DNA of 64,000 nucleotides. Source: an uncultured Marivita sp. (lineage in GTDB: Bacteria > Pseudomonadota > Alphaproteobacteria > Rhodobacterales > Rhodobacteraceae). Where the stretch lies: NCBI RefSeq assembly GCF_947488135.1, contig NZ_CANKYW010000002.1:62001-126000 (forward strand), in the 5' to 3' direction. The notes below the pieces were generated by a model. It made no database searches. It saw nothing but the letters and a program-made list of their open reading frames with translations, and was not told the origin of the DNA. Made by a program: the position numbers and the translations under genes. This document shows positions 1 to 8,648 of this stretch, in pieces. Each line of letters opens with the position of its first letter. Position 1 is the stretch's first letter.

Positions 1-708
1 CCGGTCGAGGTGCCCGAGCATGAACGTGTCACGGATGTGGACGCGATCCTGGCCGCCTGCACCGACAGGACCCGCCTCGTGTTCATAGCCAACCCCAACA
101 ACCCCACCGGCACGATGATCGGTCTGGCCGAGGTCGAACGTCTGGCCGAGAACCTGCCGCCGCAGGCATTGCTCGTACTAGACGGCGCCTACGCGGAATT
201 CGTCGAGGGGTATGACGGCGGCGCCGGGCTTGTCCACGCGCGCGACAACGTGGTGATGACCCGGACCTTCTCCAAGATCTACGGTCTTGGCGGGCTGCGT
301 ATCGGGTGGGGATACGGCCCGACCGAGGTGATCGAGGTGCTCAACCGCATTCGCGGCCCATTCAATCTCTCGGGCACCGCGCTAGCCGCAGCCGAGGTTG
401 CCGTGCGCGACACCGCCTATGTCGAAAAATGCCGGATCGAAAACAACCGCCTGCGCGCGTGGCTCGCTGAGGCTTTGGCCGAACACGGTGTGCCGTCGGA
501 CACGTCGATGGCGAATTTCGTGCTCGCCCGGTTTGCCGATGAAGCCGAGGCCGAGGCCTGCAATCTCTACCTCCAGAAAGAGGGCCTGATCGTGCGCCAG
601 GTCGGCTCGTACAACCTGCCCCATGCCTTGCGCATCACCGTCGGTGACGAAGCAAGCTGTCGGCGCGTTGCCCATGCGGTAGGTCAGTTCAAGGCGGGTG
701 CGCGATGA
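1..708 (+). CDS. hisC: Histidinol-phosphate aminotransferase, 3' part (cut by window edge)
   Basis: PLP-dependent class I/II aminotransferase converting imidazole-acetol phosphate to histidinol phosphate in histidine synthesis. Seen: the substrate/PLP loop ANPNNPTGT, then [12 protein letters not shown], where the Lys is the expected Schiff-base residue, and the usual small C-terminal domain. The frame is open from base 1, so the N-terminal third lies outside the window and the GTG at 10 is not a real start. The stop overlaps the ATG of tyrC by 4 nt (ATGA), so the two are probably translationally coupled. In Rhodobacterales this hisC-tyrC pair is common, and such enzymes may also transaminate aromatic amino-acid precursors; that second role is inference. 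Confidence 0.93.
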   Translation, partial: PVEVPEHERVTDVDAILAACTDRTRLVFIANPNNPTGTMIGLAEVERLAENLPPQALLVLDGAYAEFVEGYDGGAGLVHARDNVVMTRTFSKIYGLGGLRIGWGYGPTEVIEVLNRIRGPFNLSGTALAAAEVAVRDTAYVEKCRIENNRLRAWLAEALAEHGVPSDTSMANFVLARFADEAEAEACNLYLQKEGLIVRQVGSYNLPHALRITVGDEASCRRVAHAVGQFKAGAR

Positions 709-1616
709 CCCCGATCTACGACCGCGTCGCCCTGATCGGGTTGGGCCTGATCGCCTCCTCCATGTTCTGGGCCATGAAGCGCAACACCCTCGCCGGTCAT
801 GTGACGGGATATGCCCGCAGCCAGGAAACCCGCGACACCGCGCGGCGGATCGGTCTTTGTGACACGGTGTGCGATACCCTTGCCGACGCTGTGCAGGATG
901 CCGATCTGGTCGTTCTCGCGGTGCCGGTCGGCGTCATGGGGGATATCGCGGCCGAGATCGCCCCGCACCTCAAGCCCGGCGCCACTGTCACCGATGTCGG
1001 CTCGGTCAAGGGACGCGTAATTTCGGATGTTACGCCGCATATCCCGGACGGCGTGCATTTTGTCCCGGCGCACCCGCTTGCGGGGACTGAACATTCCGGC
1101 CCGGAATCCGGTTTTGCCACGCTTTTCGATAATCGCTGGTGTCTGATCGTGCCTTCCGAAGGCAGTGACCCCGAAGCCGTCGAAACGCTGCAACGGTTCT
1201 GGCGCGGCTTGGGGTCGAATGTCGATGTGATGGAGCCCGACCACCACGATCTCGTGCTCGCCGTAACCTCGCATTGCCCACACCTGATCGCCTACACGAT
1301 GGTCGGCGTCGCCGATGATCTGGGGCGCGTGACGGACAGTGAAGTGATCAACTATTCGGCCGCTGGATTTCGCGATTTCACACGGATCGCCGCGTCCGAC
1401 CCGACGATGTGGCGGGATGTGTTCCTGTCGAACAAGGACGCGACACTGGAAATCCTCGGCCGATTTACCGAAGAACTCTTCGCGCTCCAACGTGCCATCC
1501 GGCAGGGCGACGGCGACTTCCTCCACGACTATTTCACCCGCACACGCGCCCTTCGGCGCGGCATCATCGAGGCCGGTCAGGATACGGCGGCCCCGAATTT
1601 CGGACGCTCTGGATAG
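705..1616 (+). CDS. tyrC: Prephenate/arogenate (cyclohexadienyl) dehydrogenase
   Basis: TyrA-family NAD(P)-dependent dehydrogenase that oxidatively decarboxylates prephenate or arogenate on the way to tyrosine. Seen: an N-terminal Rossmann motif [15 protein letters not shown], the VTDVGSVKG strand, the conserved [10 protein letters not shown] active-site region with the catalytic His, and the helical C-terminal dimerisation domain containing [16 protein letters not shown]-like sequence. Length 303 aa fits the stand-alone alphaproteobacterial form (no chorismate mutase or ACT domain). It starts inside the hisC stop codon, indicating one operon that supplies dehydrogenase and aminotransferase steps. 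Substrate preference (prephenate or arogenate) cannot be read from the sequence. Confidence 0.93.
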   Translation: MTPIYDRVALIGLGLIASSMFWAMKRNTLAGHVTGYARSQETRDTARRIGLCDTVCDTLADAVQDADLVVLAVPVGVMGDIAAEIAPHLKPGATVTDVGSVKGRVISDVTPHIPDGVHFVPAHPLAGTEHSGPESGFATLFDNRWCLIVPSEGSDPEAVETLQRFWRGLGSNVDVMEPDHHDLVLAVTSHCPHLIAYTMVGVADDLGRVTDSEVINYSAAGFRDFTRIAASDPTMWRDVFLSNKDATLEILGRFTEELFALQRAIRQGDGDFLHDYFTRTRALRRGIIEAGQDTAAPNFGRSG

Positions 1617-1625
1617 GAAACGGTC

Positions 1626-2519
1626 ATGCGGTTAACGAGTGTTTTGGTATGTGTTTGCATGATGGTCGCACAGGTCGCGATAGCCGCTCCCGACACCTCG
1701 CTTAGACCGATCGCGCGGGGCGATAGCTCGGAGGCTCCGCCCGCTGAAACACTCTCACAGTTGCGTCCGACGGCGCGACCGGTGCTCGATGAAGCTGACC
1801 TGACCCGACAATTGACGAATGAAATCGCCCGTGGGCCGACCGTCGCGGTGCCGACCTCCCGGTTCGATCTTCCGCCGCTGATGCAACGCGCCTTTGCCGC
1901 CGTTTCTCCACAGGCGACTGGCCTGTCCGTCCGGCCATCCTTGCGCCCCAACAGTCTCGTGCAGAAAGCCATGGCCCAGCGGCGTGAGCGCGAACGAGGC
2001 GCGGTCTGTGGCGACCCGGCGCTTCAGGGCGACGTGGTCGGTTTCGTCCCCGGGCGCCTGTCGGCCTGCGGCATAGAGAACGGGGTCCGCGTGCGTTCTG
2101 TCTCCGGCATAAGCCTCAGCCAGCACGCACTGGTCGATTGCACAACCGCCAAGGCGCTAAAATCCTGGGTCGAGAAAGGCATGAAACCTGCGGTCGGTCA
2201 AACAGGGGGTGGAGTCAGCCAGATCAAGGTCGCCGCGCATTTCGCCTGCCGGACCCGAAACAACCAGGCCGGCGCGAAAGTCAGCGAACACGGCAAGGGC
2301 CGTGCGATCGACATCACCGGTTTCAGGCTCCGCGATGGCTCCGAGATCACCCTCCTTCAGGATTGGGAACGCCGCGGCACCGGGGCCATCCTGCGAAAGA
2401 TGCACCAGCGCGCTTGCGGAATTTTTGGAACCGTTCTCGGACCGGATTCCGACCGGTTCCACAAGGATCATTTCCATTTCGATACCGCCCGATACCGGAG
2501 CGGATCTTTCTGCCGCTAG
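1626..2519 (+). CDS. Extensin-like C-terminal domain secreted protein
   Basis: Exported protein of the bacterial extensin-like family. Seen: a signal peptide of about 20 residues (MRLTSVLVCVCMMVAQVAIA, cleavage before APD), a low-complexity linker to about residue 125, and a C-terminal domain with CGIENGVRVRSV, HFACRTRN, SEHGKGRAIDITGF and the terminal HKDHFHFD motif. The His/Asp pattern resembles D-Ala-D-Ala carboxypeptidase-like metal sites, so a peptidoglycan-related periplasmic role is plausible but inferred. It follows tyrC by 9 nt and may be cotranscribed. Four Cys of the C-terminal domain probably form disulfides. Confidence 0.85.
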   Translation: MRLTSVLVCVCMMVAQVAIAAPDTSLRPIARGDSSEAPPAETLSQLRPTARPVLDEADLTRQLTNEIARGPTVAVPTSRFDLPPLMQRAFAAVSPQATGLSVRPSLRPNSLVQKAMAQRRERERGAVCGDPALQGDVVGFVPGRLSACGIENGVRVRSVSGISLSQHALVDCTTAKALKSWVEKGMKPAVGQTGGGVSQIKVAAHFACRTRNNQAGAKVSEHGKGRAIDITGFRLRDGSEITLLQDWERRGTGAILRKMHQRACGIFGTVLGPDSDRFHKDHFHFDTARYRSGSFCR

Positions 2520-2553
2520 GCCTTTTAAACTTATCGTATGGTCGCTTCCTCGC

Positions 2554-3282
2554 CTAACTGTAGGACCGGACGAGGCTCTCTGCGACAAGCGCCCAACCAT
2601 CAGCCACAACGAAGAATGCCAGTTTGAACGGCAATGACACGATCGCCGGTGGCACCATCATCATACCCATCGACATCAGCACGGCAGCCACCACGAGGTC
2701 GATGATGAGGAATGGCAAGAAAATAAGAAACCCGACCTGAAACGCGCGCGACAGTTCCGATAAAAGAAATGTGGAGATCAGGACCGACAGGGGCGTCTCT
2801 GGGGTCGGCTCTGTCAGGTTTAGATCCGACCGGATCTGCGCCATCGTGTCGAACGTGTCCGGGTCGACCTGTGCTGCCATGAAAACGCGAAACGGCTCAA
2901 ATCCACGTTCGAACCCTTCTTCGGTGCTGATCTGTTCATTAAGAAGCGGCGAAATACCTTGCTGCCACGATTCCATGAAGACCGGTTCCATGACGAAAAA
3001 CGTCAAAAAGAGCGCGATGCTGACGAGCAGCATGTTCGGAGGCGATTGCTGAAGCCCGATCCCTTGTCGCAGGATCGCCAGCACCGTCACGATGAACGGG
3101 AAGCACGTGACGGTGATGACGATGCCGGGGGCGACGCTCAAAACTGTGATCAGCGCGATCAACTGTACCGTTGTCGCGGTGACCGAGCCCCCATCACCGA
3201 AGTCGAATGACAGGCTCTGCGCCGATGCGCCTCCGGCGACGACGAGCGCAGCCGCCAAAGCAAAAAGGCCAAGTCGGCTCAC
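2554..3282 (-). CDS. fliP: Flagellar export gate protein FliP
   Basis: Core membrane protein of the flagellar type III export gate. Seen: an N-terminal signal sequence (residues 1-21), the FliP signature around PGIVITVTCFPFIVTVLAILR, a second hydrophobic helix LLVSIALFLTFFVMEPVF, a periplasmic loop, and two C-terminal helices including DLVVAAVLMSMGMMMVPP. Length 242 aa is normal. The GTG start is preceded by a Shine-Dalgarno-like GGCGGA lying inside the end of fliN, only 3 nt away, so it is last in the fliF-fliH-fliN-fliP operon. FliQ and FliR are not adjacent. Confidence 0.95.
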   Translation of the reverse strand: MSRLGLFALAAALVVAGGASAQSLSFDFGDGGSVTATTVQLIALITVLSVAPGIVITVTCFPFIVTVLAILRQGIGLQQSPPNMLLVSIALFLTFFVMEPVFMESWQQGISPLLNEQISTEEGFERGFEPFRVFMAAQVDPDTFDTMAQIRSDLNLTEPTPETPLSVLISTFLLSELSRAFQVGFLIFLPFLIIDLVVAAVLMSMGMMMVPPAIVSLPFKLAFFVVADGWALVAESLVRSYS

Positions 3283-3285
3283 GCC

Positions 3286-3582
3286 CTATCCGCCCGATGC
3301 GCCAAAATCGTTCACGTCGACAAGCCTGACGGACAGCTGACCGTGATTTTCGCCCGTTTCGGTGATCTCCAACACTCCAGTGCCGATCAGCCGGTCGCCG
3401 ACGTAAAGCTCCACCGGGTCTTCGACACGTTTGTCGAGGACCAGAACGGACCCCTCTTCGAGTTGCAGCAATTCGCGGACCAACGGGCGCGCGCGGCCCA
3501 CAGAGACGGTGATCTCGATCGGCACCTTCGTAAATGCCGCGTCGGGTTTCTGCGGGTCTAATGTCTGGGTCGGTTTATCCAT
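3286..3582 (-). CDS. fliN: Flagellar motor switch protein FliN
   Basis: C-ring protein of the flagellar switch complex, interacting with FliM and with FliH during export. Seen: 98 aa with a C-terminal SpoA (surface presentation) fold: IEITVSVGRARPLVRELLQLEEGSVLVLDK followed by PVELYVGDRLIGTGVLEI, which is diagnostic. The ATG at 3582 (protein MDKPTQTLD) is chosen over longer upstream openings because those translate fliH out of frame. The start overlaps the 3' end of fliH by 8 nt. It is of short alphaproteobacterial type, with little N-terminal extension before the SpoA domain. Confidence 0.94.
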   Translation of the reverse strand: MDKPTQTLDPQKPDAAFTKVPIEITVSVGRARPLVRELLQLEEGSVLVLDKRVEDPVELYVGDRLIGTGVLEITETGENHGQLSVRLVDVNDFGASGG

Positions 3583-4177
3583 GCGCGCGCGCCTCCGATT
3601 GTTCGTACAGAACCGCATGCACCGCGTCTGTGATTTGGGCCGATACGTCCGACAGGTCGATGGACAGTTCCTTGCCGCCCAACCGGACCTCTGCCTGACC
3701 TTCTGCCACAGCGGGTGATTCCGAAACGTTGATCGGCAGGCTGCTGGATGCGCCATGCATGAGTTGCGTGACCTGCTCCGCCGCGCCCGGAGCCACGGTT
3801 ATCTCGATCTGAACGGTTCCGATTTCGCGCGCGACGCGGGACAATTGATCGGCAATATGACCGCCAAGCGTGTCACGGGCGAGAGAAGGCAAAAGTTTCT
3901 CAAGGATCTCGTTGAACAGGGGCGTCAGGTTCGACAACACCTGCGCGTGAACCTCGTGATAGGTGAAGGACAAATCCTGAAGGCTTTGCGCGACACCATC
4001 CGATAGATGGGCCCCCTCCTCTGTCTTGGCCTTGATCGCGTCGTCCCAGCCTGCGCGGTAGCCTTTGTCGAATGACTCCAACCGCTCGGTTTCCAGGGTT
4101 TCGTCGGAAACCTGCGTGATGGTCGCTCCGGGCTTCACCGTGCCGAAATCTTCGAGATACGTGGCAAGAGAGGTCAT
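3575..4177 (-). CDS. fliH: FliH-like flagellar export ATPase regulator
   Basis: Probable FliH/SctL-type stator of the flagellar export ATPase FliI. The identity rests on context (between fliF and fliN) and on architecture: a 200-aa acidic protein with a helical N-terminal half (residues 30-105, FDKGYRAGWDDAIKAK and a long amphipathic stretch) and a C-terminal alpha/beta domain with VQIEITVAPGAAEQV and VRLGGKELSIDLSD, as in FliH/V-ATPase E subunits. Divergent FliH proteins in this order are often left as hypothetical. The start ATG overlaps the fliF stop by 4 nt and the end overlaps fliN by 8 nt. Confidence 0.75.
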   Translation of the reverse strand: MTSLATYLEDFGTVKPGATITQVSDETLETERLESFDKGYRAGWDDAIKAKTEEGAHLSDGVAQSLQDLSFTYHEVHAQVLSNLTPLFNEILEKLLPSLARDTLGGHIADQLSRVAREIGTVQIEITVAPGAAEQVTQLMHGASSSLPINVSESPAVAEGQAEVRLGGKELSIDLSDVSAQITDAVHAVLYEQSEARAHG

Positions 4178-5778
4178 CGCGCATCCTCCGGACGTGGCTC
4201 ATCCAGCCAGCTTCGCAGCACTTCGACGGTCTCGCTCCGGCGTTCTTCGATCAGTGTCTTGAGCCGGGCCACGGCGTCCTCGGACGATGGCAGGTTGGTC
4301 GACCCGGCGGGATCGGCCAGAACGGGCAGGCCCATCTCGGACTCGTCCGGCTCAATTGTGCCGTTCAAAACCGGGAGATCCGACTGTGCGCTTGCGTTCA
4401 ATTGCGCGGCCGACGGCGCCGGAAGGCCGAGGTCGCGGCGCGATGGTAGCAGAAGCGGGCGCACCACGAACACGCCGAGCACTAGCGCCACCACAGCCAA
4501 AACCGCGATCTGGATGAGGCTCATGGTGTCAAGCTGCCCCGCGAACCAACCGGGATCGGCGGGCAGCGAACCCAGCGGCTTCAGCGGCTCAAACGATAGC
4601 GATTTCAAAGTGATGACGTCGCCGCGCGCTTCATCGTAGCCTACAGCAGAGGCGACGAGGTCCCGCAGTGCCGTCAGTTCCTCCTCTGGCACCGGCACGA
4701 AAGACTGCGCCCCCTGTGCGTCGGTCTGAATCGCCCCGTTCACCAGCACAGCGACTGTCAGTCGCTTGATGGCCCCTGGCACCTTGATGATCTCCCGTGT
4801 CGTCTGCGACACCTCGTAGTTCAGGCGTTCACGGGTTTCCGACGATTGACGCGTCCCTGTCTCACTCGTATTCGCATCGCCGTCCGGAAGATTGGACGCC
4901 ACGGTAACGGCACCCAAGCCGGCGTTTTCGGATTGATCCGATCGTTCCTCGCTGTCCGAGCTGATCACGAAGCGGCTTTCCGGATCGAACCGCCGTTCGG
5001 TGATCGATTCGCTTTCCGTGATCGTATCGATGCTGATCTCGACCACCGCATTGCCACGACCGACTCGGGCTTCGACCAGACGCAGAACACGGTCACGAAG
5101 GGCGGTTGTCCGCTCCGCGTCGTCAATCGACGACACCATCGCGCCATCATCCGACAAAAGCCCCGCTTGCGCATCGATCAGAGCGACCCCGTCCGGGTCA
5201 AGACCGGCCACTGCCGACGCCACCAGATGCCGGATCGCCTGCACCTGCGCCCTGTCGAGGCTCCCGGACCGCGCCGTGACGTGTACGGAGGCGCTGGGCG
5301 CGAGGTCGCGGCGGAAGGGATTGTCGCTGCCGGTTGCGATATGCACGCGGGCCGTCAGGATGTCGGGCGACGAGACGATGGTCCGTGCCAATTCGCCTTC
5401 TTTCGCGCGCAGATAGGCCGCATCGAACATTTGGGAGGTCGTTCCAAAGCCCGACAGGGCGTCCAACAGCTCGTAACCCTGCCCGGATGAGGCCGGGAGG
5501 CCTTCGCTGGCCAGAGTCAGACGAAGCTCATCCCGCGCGGTATCGGAGACAAAAACCGAGGTGCCCCGAACCTCGAAAGCCGCACCTTTCTGTTGCAGCG
5601 CCTGAATCACTTCACCTGCTGCTGCGGGATCAAGGCCCGAATAAAGAAGCGTCATCCTCGGCTGTGTCACCAACCGTGACATGCCCAGGACGGCAAGAAA
5701 TATCCCGATTGTTGCGCCGACCACGATGACCTTGCGCGCATTGGTCAAACTTCGCCACATTGGCAATATCTGCTGCAC
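4174..5778 (-). CDS. fliF: Flagellar M-ring protein FliF (GTG start)
   Basis: Inner-membrane MS-ring scaffold of the flagellar basal body. Seen: N-terminal helix VIVVGATIGIFLAVLGMS, YscJ-like domain (RMTLLYSGLDPAAAGEVIQAL, then LARTIVSSPDILTARVHIA), a large low-complexity periplasmic middle part, a second membrane helix IQIAVLAVVALVLGVFVV, and a C-terminal cytoplasmic tail for FliG binding. An ATG lies 24 nt upstream (5802), but the GTG at 5778 has CGGAGG six bases before it, whereas the ATG has no recognisable ribosome site, so the GTG is preferred; this gives 534 aa. First gene of the leftward flagellar operon, divergent from fliL, with a CtrA-type box between. Confidence 0.93.
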   Translation of the reverse strand: MQQILPMWRSLTNARKVIVVGATIGIFLAVLGMSRLVTQPRMTLLYSGLDPAAAGEVIQALQQKGAAFEVRGTSVFVSDTARDELRLTLASEGLPASSGQGYELLDALSGFGTTSQMFDAAYLRAKEGELARTIVSSPDILTARVHIATGSDNPFRRDLAPSASVHVTARSGSLDRAQVQAIRHLVASAVAGLDPDGVALIDAQAGLLSDDGAMVSSIDDAERTTALRDRVLRLVEARVGRGNAVVEISIDTITESESITERRFDPESRFVISSDSEERSDQSENAGLGAVTVASNLPDGDANTSETGTRQSSETRERLNYEVSQTTREIIKVPGAIKRLTVAVLVNGAIQTDAQGAQSFVPVPEEELTALRDLVASAVGYDEARGDVITLKSLSFEPLKPLGSLPADPGWFAGQLDTMSLIQIAVLAVVALVLGVFVVRPLLLPSRRDLGLPAPSAAQLNASAQSDLPVLNGTIEPDESEMGLPVLADPAGSTNLPSSEDAVARLKTLIEERRSETVEVLRSWLDEPRPEDAR

Positions 5779-5839
5779 CGATATCCTCCGAACCCAAAAC
5801 ATTCTGTCTCGCTGATGACTCGGTTATTGCCGGTTCGTG

Positions 5840-5854
5840 TTAACAATCGGTTAG
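5840..5854. promoter_or_regulatory. CtrA-type box in the fliF/fliL divergent promoter
   Basis: TTAACAATCGGTTAG fits TTAA-N7-TTAA with one mismatch (last A to G). It lies 61 nt before the fliF GTG and 47 nt before the fliL ATG, so it could serve either or both operons. CtrA control of flagellar genes in Rhodobacterales is established; use of this particular site is inferred. Confidence 0.6.
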
Positions 5855-5901
5855 TGCCTGCGGTTTAAAGACGAGGTCATGAATTCGGAAATGGGCGAGT
5901 C

Positions 5902-6426
5902 ATGGCAACGGCTGAGGCAACTGGAACTGAGACTGACGACAGCGGGAAGAAATCGTCCAAGATCGGACTGATCCTGTCGATTGTGCTGTGCCTTTTGGGC
6001 GCCGGGCTTGGGTATTTCGGTATTTTGAGCGGACTTGTCCCTTTCGGGCCCGGCGCGTCCGGCCATGAGGCTTCGCAATCGGCAGATGACATCCCGACAA
6101 CGCAGGAGGCGTCTAGCGTTCGGCCCGACGTGGCTTTCGTTACGATCCCGACGCTGATCGTGACCCTTCCGCCCGGGGCAAAGAACGACCACCTGAGGTT
6201 TTCCGCGCAAATAGAAGTGCCGAGCGAATATCAAGACGATGTCGAATATCTGATGCCAAGGATACAGGACGTGATGAACGGGTATCTCAGGGCGTTGACC
6301 GCCGAAGATATTGAGGGGCCAGGCGCCCTGTTCAAAATCAGGCTGCATCTGTTCCGCCGCATCGCAGTGGTCGTTGGCTTGGGCAAGGCAAACAGTCTGC
6401 TTGTGACAGAATTTATCCTGAATTGA
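5902..6426 (+). CDS. fliL: Flagellar basal-body protein FliL
   Basis: Inner-membrane protein associated with the flagellar stator. Seen: a short cytoplasmic N-terminus rich in T, D and K, one membrane helix (IGLILSIVLCLLGAGLGYFG, about residues 21-40), an acidic linker, then the FliL domain with VTIPTLIVTLPPGAKNDHLRFSAQIEV, a SPFH/stomatin-like fold in known structures. The C-terminus LLVTEFILN matches the family ending. 174 aa is typical. It opens the rightward operon, followed after 9 nt by the coiled-coil protein at 6436 and then motE. Expression is probably shared with fliF through the CtrA box at 5840. Confidence 0.93.
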   Translation: MATAEATGTETDDSGKKSSKIGLILSIVLCLLGAGLGYFGILSGLVPFGPGASGHEASQSADDIPTTQEASSVRPDVAFVTIPTLIVTLPPGAKNDHLRFSAQIEVPSEYQDDVEYLMPRIQDVMNGYLRALTAEDIEGPGALFKIRLHLFRRIAVVVGLGKANSLLVTEFILN

Positions 6427-6435
6427 GGACATGAA

Positions 6436-6795
6436 ATGGAATTGGTCGCTGATATCCTTTTGGTCGCTGGCGCACTTGGTGCGGGGCTCTACTGCTTTGT
6501 TCTGTCCCGGCGCCTGACGCGCTTCACGGATCTCGAAAACGGCGTGGGTGCGGCTGTCGCGGTCTTGTCTTCACAAGTTACGGATTTGCAGAACGCCTTG
6601 GAAAACGCCCAAAAAACCGCGAGCCATTCGAGCGACAGTCTTGAAGACCTCACAAGACGGGCCGAGGAATCGGCCAAGCGGCTGGAATTGATGGTGGCGT
6701 CGATGCACGATTTGCCGGCCGCCCCCGCGCAACCCGTACCACCGGCGCCACCCACCGGGCCTGTCTTTTCACGTCACGCCGGAGATGCGCGATGA
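6436..6795 (+). CDS. Membrane-anchored coiled-coil protein of the fliL-motE operon
   Basis: Function unknown. Seen: an N-terminal membrane helix (LVADILLVAGALGAGLYCFVL), then RRLTRFTDLENGVGAAVAVLS and a helical, coiled-coil-prone region (about residues 45-90), ending in a Pro/Ala-rich tail. It resembles the family I recall as DUF6468, found between fliL and MgtE_N-domain genes in alphaproteobacteria; that name is tentative. It overlaps motE by 4 nt, so coupled production with a stator chaperone is likely. A role as a stator-associated or MotE-partner protein is inferred from position only. Confidence 0.7.
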   Translation: MELVADILLVAGALGAGLYCFVLSRRLTRFTDLENGVGAAVAVLSSQVTDLQNALENAQKTASHSSDSLEDLTRRAEESAKRLELMVASMHDLPAAPAQPVPPAPPTGPVFSRHAGDAR

Positions 6796-7400
6796 AATCC
6801 AGAGCCTCGAAGGGAGCGAACCGCAAAGAACGGCGCCAGACAGGAACACTCGCGATCATCGGCGCGCTTCTTCTGTTGTCCGCGACCGTACGTCTGGCAA
6901 CGGAAGCGGGTCAGGTCATTGCAAGCGAGGGTCTGCTCTCCAGCCAACTCGAACCTTCAGCAAGTGCGCAAACGTTGGATCTCGCCCGCCCGGAAGAAAT
7001 GACCGCCGCCCTTGACGCCATCAAGAAACGCGAAGCCCGCCTGGTTGAACGCGAAGCGGAAATGGAGGAGCGTGAAGCGACTGTCGCTTCTGCCGAGGCG
7101 GCGATCCAGGCGGAACTGACCAAGCTCGAACAGGCAGAACAAAGCCTTAGGGAGACCATCAGCCTCGCATCCGCCGCTGCCGAGGATGACATTTCCCAAC
7201 TGACTGCCGTCTATGCGAACATGAAGCCCAAACAGGCCGCGGCCTTGTTCGAACAAATGGATTCCACCTTCGCCGCAGGATTTCTCGCCCGGATGCCTTC
7301 GGACAGCGCCGCGCGCATAATGGCCGGCATGACGCCGGAAAAAGCCTACGAGATCAGCGTGAGACTGGCGGGGCGAAATGCCGATATACCGCTCGAGTAG
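6792..7400 (+). CDS. motE: MotE-like stator chaperone (MgtE_N domain)
   Basis: Probable periplasmic or membrane-anchored helper of the flagellar stator, as described for MotE of Sinorhizobium, which stabilises MotC. Seen: a basic N-terminus, one membrane helix (LAIIGALLLLSATVRLA), a charged coiled coil (roughly residues 75-125, KKREARLVEREAEMEEREA) and a C-terminal MgtE_N/FliG-like helical domain with YANMKPKQAAALFEQMD and FLARMPSDSAARIMAGMTPEKAYEIS. The start overlaps the preceding gene (ATGA). The family assignment is solid; the exact stator partner (MotB or MotC) is not encoded here. Confidence 0.8.
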   Translation: MKSRASKGANRKERRQTGTLAIIGALLLLSATVRLATEAGQVIASEGLLSSQLEPSASAQTLDLARPEEMTAALDAIKKREARLVEREAEMEEREATVASAEAAIQAELTKLEQAEQSLRETISLASAAAEDDISQLTAVYANMKPKQAAALFEQMDSTFAAGFLARMPSDSAARIMAGMTPEKAYEISVRLAGRNADIPLE

Positions 7401-7417
7401 CAATTGATGTGAATGAC

Positions 7418-7494
7418 TGGCGATCCCGGCAGGATTCGAACCTGCAACCTGCCCCTTAGGAGGGGGCTGCTCTATCCAGTTGAGCCACGGGACC
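7418..7494 (-). tRNA. tRNA-Arg, anticodon CCT
   Basis: On the minus strand a full cloverleaf can be folded: acceptor GGTCCCG pairs with CGGGATC, D stem GCTC/GAGC, anticodon stem GCCCC/GGGGC with loop CTCCTAA (anticodon CCT), T arm GCAGG-TTCGAAT-CCTGC, discriminator G and an encoded CCA at 7418-7420. Length is 77 nt including CCA. It reads AGG arginine codons, rare in GC-rich genomes of this kind. It lies antisense just after motE. Confidence 0.97.
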
Positions 7495-7504
7495 GCGCGC
7501 CACA

Positions 7505-7533
7505 GGCATACTGATCCAATCACGGCTTGTCAT
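7505..7533 (-). promoter_or_regulatory. Possible sigma-70 promoter of the tRNA-Arg gene
   Basis: Minus strand: -35-like ATGACA (7533-7528), 17-nt spacer, -10-like TATGCC (7510-7505), ending 10 nt before the mature tRNA 5' end. Neither hexamer is a perfect match. Confidence 0.38.
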
Positions 7534-7616
7534 CTTCTTCGAAGATTTTTTCGCAAAGTCCGCAATCGCTTGCTGGGGCGCGAAAGATTGCGATAACATC
7601 CCGTTAACAGAATAGG

Positions 7617-8648
7617 ATGACCCCCTTGCCCAACGACGACTCCCGCCCCCTCACCCTTCGCGACGTTTCAGAAGCGTCCGGGGTTTCCGAAATGACGGTC
7701 AGCCGCGTTTTGCGCAATCGGGGTGACGTGTCGACCGCGACCCGCGAACGGGTGCTCTCTGCTGCGAAGTCGCTTGGTTACGTTCCCAACAAGATCGCCG
7801 GAGCGTTGGCGAGCCAACGGGTCAACCTTGTCGCGGTGATCATCCCAAGCCTGCGCAACATGGTTTTCCCCGAGGTCATGTCCGGCATCAGCGCCGTGCT
7901 TGAGGAAACCGAGTTGCAGCCCGTAGTGGGTGTCACGGACTACCTTCCCGAAAAGGAAGAGCGCGTTCTCTACGAAATGCTGTCCTGGCGGCCGTCGGGG
8001 GTGATCATCGCCGGGCTTGAACACACCGACGCCTCTCGCGCCATGCTCAAGGCCAGTGGGATTCCGGTGGTCGAGATCATGGATGTCGACGGCACTCCGA
8101 TCGACGCCATGGTGGGCATTTCACACCGCCGGGCGGGGCGCAAGATGGCGCAAGCGATCTTGAAGGCGGGGTACGAACGGATCGGATTTCTGGGCACGAA
8201 GATGCCGCTCGATCACCGCGCCCGCAAACGTTTTGAGGGCTTTACCGAAGCTCTGGCCAAGGGCGGGGTCGAGGTGGCCGATCAGGAATTCTACTCCGGC
8301 GGATCGGCCTTGGCCAAGGGGCGCGAGATGACCGAGGCGATGCTCGCACGCGATCCTGAACTGGATTTCCTCTATTATTCCAACGACATGATCGCCGCGG
8401 GCGGTCTTTTGTCCCTGCTCGAAAAGGGCGTCGACATCCCGAACCAGATTGGCCTCGCGGGATTTAACGGGGTAGAGCTTCTAGAAGGTCTGCCACGGCA
8501 GCTTGCGACGATGGACGCATGCCGCACGGAGATCGGGCAAAAAGCGGCTGAGATCATTTCGAACCGTGTGAATTCACCCGAGGCGGACTCCCCCAAGGTG
8601 GTCGAGTTGACCCCGAAAATCAGCTACGGGGATACCCTGCGTCGATAA
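7617..8648 (+). CDS. LacI-family transcriptional regulator
   Basis: DNA-binding repressor/activator controlled by a small sugar-like ligand. Seen: N-terminal HTH TLRDVSEASGVSEMTVSRVLRN and hinge helix LGYVPNKIAGALASQ, then a periplasmic-binding-protein-like sensor (residues about 65-340; VAVIIPSLRNMVFPEVMSGI, YYSNDMIAAGGLLSL, GLAGFNGVELLEGL). The protein is of gluconate-repressor (GntR of LacI type) flavour, but the effector cannot be fixed. The ATG at 7617 has no spaced ribosome site; a TTG at 7626 has AGGA eight bases before it and could be the true start. No catabolic gene is adjacent on the same strand; it converges on the pyrimidine importer. Confidence 0.88.
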   Translation: MTPLPNDDSRPLTLRDVSEASGVSEMTVSRVLRNRGDVSTATRERVLSAAKSLGYVPNKIAGALASQRVNLVAVIIPSLRNMVFPEVMSGISAVLEETELQPVVGVTDYLPEKEERVLYEMLSWRPSGVIIAGLEHTDASRAMLKASGIPVVEIMDVDGTPIDAMVGISHRRAGRKMAQAILKAGYERIGFLGTKMPLDHRARKRFEGFTEALAKGGVEVADQEFYSGGSALAKGREMTEAMLARDPELDFLYYSNDMIAAGGLLSLLEKGVDIPNQIGLAGFNGVELLEGLPRQLATMDACRTEIGQKAAEIISNRVNSPEADSPKVVELTPKISYGDTLRR

